A stretch of DNA of 16,512 nucleotides, from assembly GCA_003164305.1 (NCBI GenBank), contig PLSZ01000329.1:3524-20035 (forward strand), in the 5' to 3' direction. Of the stretch, positions 1 through 9,000 are shown in pieces (the stretch's first letter is position 1; the number at the start of each line of letters is the position of its first letter). This stretch comes from Acetobacteraceae bacterium. GTDB lineage: Bacteria; Pseudomonadota; Alphaproteobacteria; Acetobacterales; Acetobacteraceae. A model generated the notes under the pieces. The model made no database searches and was not told where the DNA came from. It worked only from the letters and a program-made list of their open reading frames with translations. Made by a program: the position numbers and the translations under genes.

Positions 1-70
1 ACCAAGAACCTTACCAAGAAAGCGCCGCGTGAACGGTGACGAACGGCAGCGGTCATTAGGCAGACACTGG

Positions 71-96
71 TGGGCCGCCAGTATGTGCGCGGCCCA
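71..96. other. GC hairpin, 8-bp perfect stem
   Basis: TGGGCCGC at 71-78 pairs perfectly with GCGGCCCA at 89-96 around a 10-base loop. It lies beyond the 3' end of the minus-strand gene that ends at 160. No T-run follows on either strand, so it is not a classic intrinsic terminator. It could still act as a 3'-end stabiliser or a weak terminator; that role is inferred. Confidence 0.45.
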
Positions 97-108
97 ATGT
101 CGTCCTCG

Positions 109-122
109 CCCGCATAGGCGGG
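109..122. other. Short GC hairpin downstream of the proteasome-like gene
   Basis: CCCGC at 109-113 and GCGGG at 118-122 form a 5-bp stem with loop ATAG. It lies between the stop of the gene ending at 160 and the stronger 71-96 hairpin. No T-run is seen. This may be part of a transcript end for that gene, but the short stem could also be chance in GC-rich DNA. Confidence 0.25.
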
Positions 123-159
123 ACTGGCGGGGGGAACTGCCGACCTACTGCCCGCCGTC

Positions 160-834
160 TCACTGAATCGGAGCGGTAGGTGGTTTGGTACTTTCGATCT
201 TTCCAAGCAGTACGTCTCGGAAACTTGTGAAATGCTCCGTGGCCGCTTGCACCAAGTCCTGGGTTTCCGAAAGCTCATCGTCCGATAGCATCCAAGGCTC
301 CAAACGGCCGTTGTGTTGACCAAGTGCAGCTATCTTGATCGGGATATTGATGCCGCCCGGATTCACATCGCATGCATGTTTGAGCGCCCAATATGCAGTG
401 AAGATGCCCCCCTTCACGTCAGGTGGGCCATCGGTCCAAAAAATCGTCTTGAACAGTGCCAGAAAGGGATCGGTAATCGACTGACCGCTACCCATCGACG
501 TGAACCAAAGATCATCGATCCGCTTTACCTCGGGTTGGAATCCAGTAGACCCCACTAATTCACATAAACACGGCTTATTATTCGCCTTGTAGGCGACCAG
601 CGCCGAGTATTGAAAGTTGGCGGTATTGAATGCAGGAATGGTTGATGCAAAATCGTTTACGCCGACGCGGGCCAGATGCTTTGCTGTCTCAATTTCCGAC
701 TTATTGTCGAACTCCTTTTTAGCGTTAGCGTCTCTTATGGCTTCGACAAATCGCTGATGGTGGCCCACATAACCTGTCCCAGCAACAATCAGTCGGTTGA
801 GGGTGCCAACGATTTCGACCTTTCGTTCGGACAT
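160..834 (-). CDS. Proteasome-like (Ntn-hydrolase fold) protein, N-terminally short
   Basis: The 224-residue product resembles the C-terminal three quarters of bacterial proteins related to proteasome subunits. Recalled family landmarks are an LIVAGTGYVGHHQRF segment (residues 15-29), a YSALVAY strand, LWFTSMGSGQSITDPF (about 108-123) and a late VNPGGINIPIKIAALG segment (about 157-172). In this fold the catalytic Thr sits at the extreme mature N-terminus, with Asp and Lys partners about 17 and 33 residues on. The chain here begins inside the fold, so the segment expected to hold Thr is absent. Two in-frame stops, TAA and TAG, lie immediately upstream of the ATG at 834, and no purine-rich ribosome binding site precedes it. 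The adjacent frames upstream show no convincing N-terminal piece. Base use is lower in GC than the neighbours: hand counts of single 60-base rows gave 43% at 601-660 and 53% at 721-780, against 68% at 4741-4800. It could be a decayed remnant or a non-catalytic homologue. The family call is from recognition, not a search. Confidence 0.5.
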   Translation of the reverse strand: MSERKVEIVGTLNRLIVAGTGYVGHHQRFVEAIRDANAKKEFDNKSEIETAKHLARVGVNDFASTIPAFNTANFQYSALVAYKANNKPCLCELVGSTGFQPEVKRIDDLWFTSMGSGQSITDPFLALFKTIFWTDGPPDVKGGIFTAYWALKHACDVNPGGINIPIKIAALGQHNGRLEPWMLSDDELSETQDLVQAATEHFTSFRDVLLGKIESTKPPTAPIQ

Positions 835-1018
835 CTAGAGTTATGTGCAATGGGTTTCTCGCACCAGTATCATGATATTTGTTATCGGCGTTCCGGGCGC
901 CGTAATGGCCGCGCGCGGCTGCTCCTCGAATCGGCATCGGTCAACACGCTGACGAATGGCAATCGGCCAAGATGCGTCGAAGTTTGCGAACCGTCGGGAT
1001 GGCGGGCGGCTGCAACGA

Positions 1019-2107
1019 TCAGGGAGCGAACGAAGCTTTGACCGCAGCGGCCTGGAATGCTGGGTCCGCCAAGGGAGATTCGGGAGGGACAGGAACGGCG
1101 CCCCTGTTCAACACAGCATACACTATGAATTCCTCGCCGGGACCGGCCAGGACAAAATAGTGAAGTGAGTTGGCGCCGGTCGAGTCTTTGCATCCCGTGA
1201 AAGCCCTTACGACGATCTTCCCATCAACGAGTTCGCTGGAACGGCCGGAGGCAAAATCCCCCTTGCACCCCGCTCCGTCGCCGGCGATCAAGTTGGACGC
1301 AATCTGTTGGGCGTCAGTACCAGCCGATCGAGGAACGACATCGACCGCACCACCGCCGATATCCGACTTCCACATTACGCCGTGACCTTGTAGCGCCTTC
1401 GGCGTCTCGGCCTGCGAAACAATCTGCGCATTGGGGAACTTTGCTTGCAAAAGCAAATTCGACGCGACCCGCATCGCAAGCAACTCGGATTGCGTCTGTG
1501 CTGGTTGGGGCGGGGGAGCGGACGGATTGACCGACCTTGGTTGCCCGTCTGCAATTCTGGGTGGTTGATCGCCACGTTCAAGTGCCAATTGCCCGCGAAC
1601 ACAACTGACTAATTCTAGCATCAGGCGGGAGGTTCCGTCGAGATTGAAAACGAATGTCTGACCAGCCGCGAGAACCTTCATCTCATATGCGCCACGGAAA
1701 ACGTTGATCAGGCTGGAATTGTCGGCCATCGGGATCATTGCCATCGTCTGTCCGATCGCGGTCCCCGAACCCGTCCAAGGTGAGCGGTCATCAAAAGTAA
1801 TCGCCAAAGGTATTTGCTGTTTCAACGTGAGGTTCCAGGCGGGATTCAAGAACGCAAGGTTCCAGGCATAAATGCGATTGACTGTTACGTACATCGTTGT
1901 GCCGCTGCGATACGGAACCCATGCGGAACAGTGGGAAAACTGGTGCGTCTGGTCATTACTGAACGCGGCGCCCTGCCACAAGCCGACGGGGGAAATTGAG
2001 AAAAGTTGCGCTGCTTCAGCTTGTCGGCACGGGACTATCGTAAGCGCCATTGCGAGCCAGGTGACCAGCGTGACTGATCGGCGAATGGCAGCGCGCACCT
2101 GTTCCAT
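1019..2107 (-). CDS. Secreted protein of unknown function
   Basis: Starting at the ATG at 2107, the product is 362 residues. It opens with a typical Sec signal peptide: basic n-region (MEQVRAAIRR), hydrophobic core (LVTWLAMALTIV) and a likely cleavage after AEA in CRQAEAAQLF. The mature N-terminal part is rich in Trp and aromatic residues (SHCSAWVPYRSG, YAWNLAFLNPAWNLTL) and resembles conserved hypothetical exported proteins of alphaproteobacteria. A Pro/Gln linker (PSAPPPQPAQTQ) separates it from a C-terminal part with one Cys pair (GAGCKGDF and FTGCKDS). The frame runs on to 2197, but GGGGAG at 2114-2119 lies 6 bases before the 2107 ATG, and the signal peptide only makes sense from there. 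The product probably acts in the periplasm or outside the cell. No catalytic motif is visible and the function is unknown. Confidence 0.75.
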   Translation of the reverse strand: MEQVRAAIRRSVTLVTWLAMALTIVPCRQAEAAQLFSISPVGLWQGAAFSNDQTHQFSHCSAWVPYRSGTTMYVTVNRIYAWNLAFLNPAWNLTLKQQIPLAITFDDRSPWTGSGTAIGQTMAMIPMADNSSLINVFRGAYEMKVLAAGQTFVFNLDGTSRLMLELVSCVRGQLALERGDQPPRIADGQPRSVNPSAPPPQPAQTQSELLAMRVASNLLLQAKFPNAQIVSQAETPKALQGHGVMWKSDIGGGAVDVVPRSAGTDAQQIASNLIAGDGAGCKGDFASGRSSELVDGKIVVRAFTGCKDSTGANSLHYFVLAGPGEEFIVYAVLNRGAVPVPPESPLADPAFQAAAVKASFAP

Positions 2108-2113
2108 GATCGT

Positions 2114-2119
2114 CTCCCC
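2114..2119 (-). promoter_or_regulatory. Ribosome binding site that decides the start of the secreted-protein gene
   Basis: On the minus strand, GGGGAG lies 6 bases upstream of the ATG at 2107-2105. The alternative first codon at 2197 would put about 30 uncharacteristic residues ahead of the signal peptide. This site therefore favours 2107. Confidence 0.6.
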
Positions 2120-2138
2120 ATCGATCATCCAAACCGCA

Positions 2139-2166
2139 ATATTACGCGGTTGACGGCCTCCCGCAA
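2139..2166 (-). promoter_or_regulatory. Possible sigma-70-like promoter for the secreted-protein gene
   Basis: On the minus strand, TTGCGG (2166-2161) and TAATAT (2144-2139) are separated by 16 bases and lie about 31 bases before the ATG at 2107. The -10 match is fair and the -35 match is only TTG. Its position inside the longer open frame agrees with the shorter gene start. It is weak evidence on its own. Confidence 0.28.
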
Positions 2167-2309
2167 TAGAAACCGCCGAAGTGCCTTTAATCGTCATGGC
2201 ACCAATGCCAAAGGTAGACCCGCATCCAACCGCGAGGCCACATTTAGAAGACCGGTGGGGGCGGATTAGGAAATTCGGGAATAATGGTCTTTGTATTAGC
2301 CCTCAGTCG

Positions 2310-2576
2310 CTATCTTTCTTCGTCGTCAGAAATCGTCGCTAGGAACCGTAGACTCTGCCGAAGCAACGCCGTCACAGCGCGCCTTTCCGCCACCGCCTCA
2401 GCCGTGTGCAGCCCTTGCCCGTAAGCACCGTTGTGCGCCCCTTTCGGCCCGCCGCCTCCCGCGCCATGGAAGCGGCAGACCGTCCAGCCTGTGACCGCCG
2501 GGGCCTGACACCGCACCCGTGTCCGCTTCGAGGTCGCGGTACAGCGTGGGGACATGTGCATAGGAAGTGCTGCCAT
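2310..2576 (-). CDS. Small Cys/His protein of the 'HGG...KHG' type
   Basis: The product is 88 residues from the ATG at 2576; a GTG one codon upstream is an alternative. It has Cys spaced C-X10-C-X10-C-X2-H (C12, C23, C34, H37), reading PRCTATSKRTRVRCQAPAV then VCRFHG, which suggests a small zinc-binding knuckle. A Gly-rich stretch (GAGGGGPKGAHNGAYGQG) and a basic/acidic helix (HTAEAVAERRAVTALLRQ) follow. Small alphaproteobacterial proteins often read RCxAxTxxGxxCxxPA...CRMHGG...GAPxGNxNAxxHGxYT, with the same AERR helix. The knuckle and helix are kept here, while the middle motif has diverged. The function of the family is not known to me. The ATG overlaps the stop of the upstream gene as TGATG, with AGGA 8 bases before it, so translation is probably coupled. 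The family is recalled as a frequent neighbour of the 'GGQAIVG' proteins, which fits the tail fused to the giant gene here. Confidence 0.7.
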   Translation of the reverse strand: MAALPMHMSPRCTATSKRTRVRCQAPAVTGWTVCRFHGAGGGGPKGAHNGAYGQGLHTAEAVAERRAVTALLRQSLRFLATISDDEER

Positions 2577-3073
2577 CACGGGGTTCCTGGGTTAGCGTCC
2601 ATCGGCATTGCTCGCGTCCAATTGCGGTGTGAATACGGCTCCAGATAAAGGCGAAGCGCTTGGGAGAGCCCCGGATAGCTCCAGGCATCATTCCAGCCCG
2701 GCGCGTTGCCATGCTTGGTTTTGACCCAGTGATACAGGTCGCTATGCGGCACCAGGAACCAATCCCGCCCGGGGATACTGCCCGCAGGATCAGGAAAGAG
2801 CATCCAAATTGAAAGATCGCCGCCATACCTCTTGGCGTCAACAGTCGGCCGCGCCTTCAATTGAACGACATGCAGGCCGCCACGCGGCGAACGGACCACC
2901 AAATCTTCGCCGTAGGAATCAGCCTCGGGTCGATAGACGCGGAACCCGGTCCGGATCAGTAGCGCTGTCGCTTCCGCGCGATTGGCAGCCTCTCGCTCAT
3001 TAGAGGTCAGGTGGACCGGCGCAATCTCTCCCGTCGGATCATGGGTTGGTTGCGGAGACGTAGCGCCTTTCAT
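2576..3073 (-). CDS. PD-(D/E)XK nuclease-like protein
   Basis: The product is 165 residues. The core looks like a compact PD-(D/E)XK fold. A helix carries a Glu (NRAEATALLIRTGF, E34), a strand carries an acidic residue (SYGEDLVV, D57), and the next strand reads HVVQLKARPTVD with Q71 and K73. Q-x-K in place of E/D-x-K is known in some members of this superfamily, so activity is possible but unproven. The following RYGGDLSIWMLFPD and DWFLVPHSDL segments match the beta-rich remainder seen in short proteins of this kind. The start is the ATG at 3073-3071, sharing ATGA with the stop of the giant gene; GGGAGG at 3081-3086 lies 7 bases ahead. Its own stop shares TGATG with the next gene. It is likely a cytoplasmic DNA-acting or formerly DNA-acting protein. 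The family call is by motif reading; a substrate cannot be given. Confidence 0.6.
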   Translation of the reverse strand: MKGATSPQPTHDPTGEIAPVHLTSNEREAANRAEATALLIRTGFRVYRPEADSYGEDLVVRSPRGGLHVVQLKARPTVDAKRYGGDLSIWMLFPDPAGSIPGRDWFLVPHSDLYHWVKTKHGNAPGWNDAWSYPGLSQALRLYLEPYSHRNWTRAMPMDANPGTP

Positions 3074-6000
3074 GGGGCCGCCTCCCGATTTCCTGCCCCC
3101 CCGGTGCCGCCGGGCGTCTGTGTTACCGCCCCCACGATCGCCTGCCCGCCTTCATTCACCGTGACGTGATGCACGGTCACCTTTTGCTCACCCCCCGTCC
3201 GATAGCGTTTAAGCGCCTCCATCTGCACCGCGAACGTCCGGGCCAGCTTGTTGAACGCACGTTCCGCACTGTCCTGCTGCTGGATGTTATCGACATGCGC
3301 GAGGCGCCGGGCAAAAGTCATCGTCATCGACTTAACCGGTCTCCCCGACACCACCAGCGGCGCCGCCCCGCGTGTTTCCCACGCCAGCGCGGTATCCGGC
3401 GCCAACCGAGCGGCGAAGTCCGGGAACAATCGGATCGTTTCGCCATGTCCGTGCTGATTGAAGTTCGCCCGGTCGCCGAGTTCCAGATAACTCTCCACCG
3501 TCAGACCCTCGGCCAGGATGACCTCGTGCCGAGGCAGTTCGACGTGGAAATACCGCACCCGGTCGCGCTTCACCTGAGTGACGCGCGTGCCGTCGATCAG
3601 CAGTTTCACCGGAACCAGAACGTCATTCACGAACACCGCGTGATCGGGGGACAAATAAAGATCTCTCATCGGAACGTTCTCGCCGAACGCCCCGGCGCGA
3701 ACCCGCACTGGCCACACTGTCTCCGGCCGCGGATGCCGATCGCAGTTCACCGCCCGTTGCCCGATCCAGACGATCGGCTCCTCGTGTCCATCCACGGTGA
3801 GCACAATGTCTCCAACCGCCAGGTCTTCCACCGCCACCGCGCCGCGCGAAGTCCCGATCCGCGTGCCTTCGGCGAAGCACGCCACCGCCTGCACGGTGTC
3901 GCCGTTGACGACGGTGAAGCTGCCCGGGGTGATCGCGGCGGCAAAGATAATCGAGTCGATGCCCCCGTTCCCCGCGGCCGTTCCGCTGTCTGTCACCGTC
4001 AGCGTGTCGCCGTTGGCGACACCGAGGTTCGACAAGGTCCCGCCCGTGATCACGAACGAATCCCCGGCCTTCCATGTCGCCACGGTTCCCGCGAAGCCGG
4101 CGATGTCGTCCAATTGAAGTACGCCGGTGCTGTCCTGAAACACCACGTCGATCACGCTGTTGTTGACCGAATACGTCCCCGTCGGAGTCAGGTTGTCGGT
4201 GAACGTCGTCGTCGCGGCGTTTAGCACCGCGCCGGTCAGCTCTATCGTGTCGTGGGTCCCGATCTGCAGAATCCCGGGCCCATTGACCGAAACGGAGCCC
4301 TTGATGTCGGCGGTGCCTCCGCCGACCAGCGTGCCTTGCACGACTTCGGTCTGTTTGCCGGCCTTGCCGCCGTTGGAAAGGATCGTTCCCTCGAGCAGAA
4401 TGAAATCGGACGCGATGGTGCCGAACCCGCCCGTCGTACTGCCGCCATTCTCGATGTACACGGTCGGGTCCAGCAGGCCGCCTTCCAGCACGACCCCGCC
4501 TTGCAGATTGACCACCGCCGCGTTCACCACCGCGCCTGGGCCAACCGTCAGATCGCCGGTGCCCAGAGCCGTGCCGATGTTCAACTGCCCCGAAATCGAC
4601 AGCAGCGATCCGTTGCCGGACACCACCAGCGCGCCCGAACTGTCCGTCTGCGAGCCGATCGTCAGCGACTGCGCCGAGAACGTCGCCCCGCTCAACACCG
4701 ACAGCACACCGGTCCCGTCATCGGCCACGGTGGCGGCGTTTGTGACCGACAGTTCGCTGCCACTGCCGGAGACGCTGATCTGCCCGATCGCCGCCGCGCT
4801 GTTGGCGGCGTCCAGCGACCCCGTGGTGACCGTCGCGCCGTTGCTGAGTTCCAGCACGCCAGAGCCGGCCACGCCCACGTCCAGCAGCCCCCCGACCTGC
4901 CAGTTCGAGCCCGCGCCGGACACATTGACCGACGACCCGCTGGCGCCCGTCGTGTTCGCGATGACCGCTCCGGCGATGCCGGCGACGGTGCCCGGCGTGG
5001 TGATCACGGTGCCTCCACCCTGGATGGAGAGACCGCCCAGGCCACCGTCGCCGACAACGAATTCTCCGGTGTTACTCAGCAACGATTTGGTGCCGCTGAC
5101 GACCGCGTCGCCGGACCCGCCACTGGTTTTCGCGATATCGAGACCCTGCGCGCTGTTGATCGCGGTGGTGCCAACCGTGACGGTCGCCTGGCTCTCGACC
5201 AGCAACCCGCCCAGTCCGGACTGGCCGGCGTCGAGTTCTCCCTCGGCGGTCAGCGCGCCGGCATCGACGGTCACCGCGCCGCTGCTGGAGCCCTGATCGA
5301 GCTGCATCGCCGCCCCGGGATCGACCAACAAAGTGCCGATGCCGGTCACACTTCCCGTGAGTTCCAGCGTGCCGCCATTCGCCGTGATCGTGCCAATGTT
5401 GGTCACCGCGCCCGTGACCGTTCCATACCCGCTGATATTGCCCTGGGCATCGACCGTCACGGGGTCGGTTTGCACCGTCCCGCCGGCCAGCGACAAATCC
5501 CCGGAGCCGACCTCAAGATTGATGATTGTCACGGTGCCGCCGACCGTTGTCGTGCCGGCGCCGTCGAGCACCAACGACTGGATCGTTCCGGTCGGAACGA
5601 TGCTCGGGTTGGCGACCACCTGGTCGAGCGAAACGACCTGCCCGCTCGCGGGGGCGTCGGTGATGGTGGTGCCTTGCATCGTTACTGCTCCAATGAAGCC
5701 GCTGTTGGTGAGTTCGAATACCGTGCCGTCGCTGTTGGCCCCGCCGCTTGAGGTCGTGCCGAACAGGTTACCCGCGAGATCGGCGATCAATCCGCCCTGC
5801 GCGCTGTCCCCGTTGGTGCCGTTGAAGCTGACAAGCGTGGCCGCGGTATTGGCGTAGCCGGCGGCGGTCTTCGAGACCCGGAACACGGTTCCGTCGTCAT
5901 TCGACCCACCTGCCTCGGTCGTGCCGAAAAGGTTGCCAGCGGAATCGACGATCACGCCGCCGGACGGAAAGAACCCGGTCGTGGTGTTGAAACTGACCAA

Positions 6001-9000
6001 CGTGGTGGGCGTGCTGGCATAGCCGGTGCTGGTGTTCAGGATCTCGTAAACCGTGCCATCTCCGCTCGTGCCACCTTGGAATGTGGTACCAAAGAGGTTC
6101 CCGGCGGCGTCCGCGACCAAACCGCTGGTTGGGTCCGCGCCGTCCGAATAATCGAAGCTGAACAGCGTCGTGGGTGTGCTCGCGTAGCCGGTTGCCGTGT
6201 TCACCACTTCGAACACGGTGCCTTCGTTATATTGGCCGCCGGACTGCGTGACTCCAAACAGGTCCCCGGCGGCGTCGGCGATCAAGGCGCCCGCGGGACT
6301 GCTTCCGTCGCCCCCGGCGAAGGCGATGAGCGTGGCCGGCGCGCTGGCGTAGCTGGTTCCGGTCCTGGCGATCTCGAACACGGTGCCATCGCTGTTCTTC
6401 CCGCCACCCTGGGTCGTGCCGAACAGATCCCCGGCGGCGTCGGCGACCAAACCATTGGGTCTCGAACCGTCAGTGCTGTTGAAGCTGGCCAGAACAGTTG
6501 GCGTGCTGGCATATCCGGTTCCGGTCTTGCTGATTTCGAACACGGCGCCATCGCTGAACGCACCACCTTGCGACAAGGCGCCGAAAAGGTCGCCAGAGGC
6601 GTCGGCGATCAGACCGGTATTTGGACCTGGTAGCGAGTTGACGAAGTTGGCCAGGACCTTTGGCGTGGCGGCATAGGTCGTGCCTGACCTGACGATCTCG
6701 GACACCGTCCCAACGCCTCCCTGTGCCTGCCCGCCGAAGAAGGTCGTGGCGTAGAGATCGCCGAGGGAGTCGGCGAGCAATCCACCGACCGGTTCCGACC
6801 CGTCGGTCCCGTTGAAATTGACCAGCGTGGTCAGGGTTGGAAAGGTCTGCGTCGCGTTGTTCGAGAACTCGATCGTGTCGCCCTGCGCGAAACCGAGGAT
6901 CACGTTGGGAACAGGTCCCGCGGTCGCGGGCAGCATCAATGTTTCCGGCGCGCCGGCGCTGAACATGATCGACAGTCCGGAGCCCAGAGCACCGTCGATC
7001 CGCAACGTGGCGCCGGATGCGATCGTCATCGACCCGGTGCCGCTGACCGAGCCGGTGATTTCCAGCTCGCCGCCGCTCGAAGAACTCAGGTTGTTGGTCG
7101 CCAGGATCGCGCCATTATCGACGACCGATGCCGCGATCAGGCCGTCACCCCCCAGCGTGTCATACTGGTCGATCGTGATGGCGCCGGCCGCATCCGCGCC
7201 GCTGTAGCCGACATCGACCCCGGATGTCGCGTCCACCGACAGCGTCGAGCCAGTCCACAGAAACGCGCCCGACGCTTGCAGAAAGCCGCCATTATCGACC
7301 GCCACCGTTCCGGTCGCGGTTCCCGATCGGCTGAACGCGCCGCCGCCGAGTATGAGGTCCCCGTATGTTTGAACCGACCCGCCATTCCGCACGGTCAGCA
7401 TACCGCTGCCCGACGCACCGACCGTCAGGCTGTTGAACGCCAACAGGTTGGAGCCGGGATCCGATACCAGGATGGTGCCGCTCGCGTTGGTGCTGCTCCC
7501 GATTGTAATGCCGTCGCCGGCCTGGACCGAACCGCCGTTGAGAACATTCAGGATGCCCTGACTGAACAGCCCGAGAAACATCGTGCTGGAGTCTTCCAGC
7601 AGCGAATTCGCGCCACTGACCGTGATCGTGCCCGCCGTCCCCAGCGTGTAGCCGACGAAAATACCGCCGAAGTTGGTGACCGTGGTGCCGCCCGACAGAT
7701 AATGCTGCTCCCCACCTCCGACATTGACCGTGCCGCCGTTGGTGACCGCCAGGGACGCCGCTCCGCCCGCCGAGAGAACCAGGAATCCGCCCGCGTTTGT
7801 CCCGATGTTCCACTGGCCGCCGGAGGACACCGTCACCGAGCCCGCGCTGTCGATCGAGTCGCCGACATAGGCGCGCGTATCGTTCAGCGTCGCGCCGTTC
7901 TCCACCGTCAGCACCGCCGCTCCGGCATACGGCGATTGGGCCACGCCCGCCGGAGTGCTCGCCGCGTAGCCATTGAACCCGACCGTCATATAACCGCGGC
8001 TGTTACCGGTGTCGCGCGGATCGAGTTCGTCGGTCCAGGTCGTGCCCGGGCCGGTCAGGGTCAACTCGCCGAACGATGTCGGATCCGAACCGAGTTCGGT
8101 AAACGTGGCGCTGACCACCCCCCCGTTCTCAACCGTGACCTGGGCCGGCGCCCCCGCGTATCCATAGCCGATGTAGAACGAACCACCGTCCGCCCCGGGC
8201 GTTGTCTGGCTCGTTCCGGCATCCAGCGTCGCGCCGTTGATCAGCGCCGAGCCGGCGATGCGCACGCCAATACTGTTTCCGGCCTGGATCGTGACCGTGC
8301 CATTGATCGATATGCTGTAATTCAGCGCGCCCGCCACATCGAGCACCGATCCGGGATCCAGCGACAGTTGCGCGCCGGTGCCGTATTGCACGAGATATCC
8401 GGCGGTCAGTGTGTTGCCATTGGTCACCTCGAGCGTGCCGCCGAGCATGCCGATGCTGTCCGGCACGGTGGAACTCGCGCCACTGGCGGCCGTCACCGAC
8501 GTCGCGCTGGTGATGCGCACCAGGGCGTTCGAGTCGTCGAGCAGGAAGCCCGCCGTCGTGAGCGGCGACGAACCGGTCGTCAGCGTGAAGGCGCTGGCGC
8601 TGTCGAAGCCGATTTCGGTCGTGTCCAACGTTCCCGGCGCGCTGCCCAACGACCAATCGCCGCCGGTCTGCCAGGGCCCGGACGCGTCGTTCCAGACATC
8701 CGCCGCCGCCGCGGTGGTCAGCAGTGTGTCGCCGTCGGCGCCGGTGCTGAAGGAAAAGCCGTCCGCCTGACCGCCGGTCACCGCGAAGGTGCCGTAGTCA
8801 TGCACGCCATCCAGCACCAGCGAGGCGAGAATGGTCCCGGCCGCGTTCTCCAGCGACAGCAGATCGAACGCACCGAGCGTACTGCCGTAAACGATCGTCG
8901 CGACGGTCAACGCCGCGCCAAGGTCGATCGTGTCGCCTGTCGCGAAGCCGCGAATATGGCCGGCGGAGTCGAATTGCGTGACGTTGTCGATTTTCAGAGT

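Noticed and set aside
2108..2197. Longer start for the secreted-protein gene at 2197
   Set aside because: The extra 30 residues precede a clear signal peptide, and GGGGAG sits correctly ahead of the 2107 ATG.
2398..2841. A 147-codon minus-strand frame overlapping both small genes
   Set aside because: The two overlapped genes show family motifs and stop/start coupling; this frame shows none.
2576..3879. Reading the Hint domain plus nuclease-like gene as a polymorphic toxin with immunity gene
   Set aside because: The nuclease-like protein has its own start and ribosome binding site and is not part of the Hint chain. The small Cys/His gene does not resemble a known immunity protein, and this Hint type is common on non-toxin surface proteins.
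3166..5751. Plus-strand open frames of 352, 378 and 499 codons opposite the Hint and solenoid regions
   Set aside because: They mirror the giant gene, overlap each other in different frames and show only low-complexity Arg- or Ser/Pro-rich protein.
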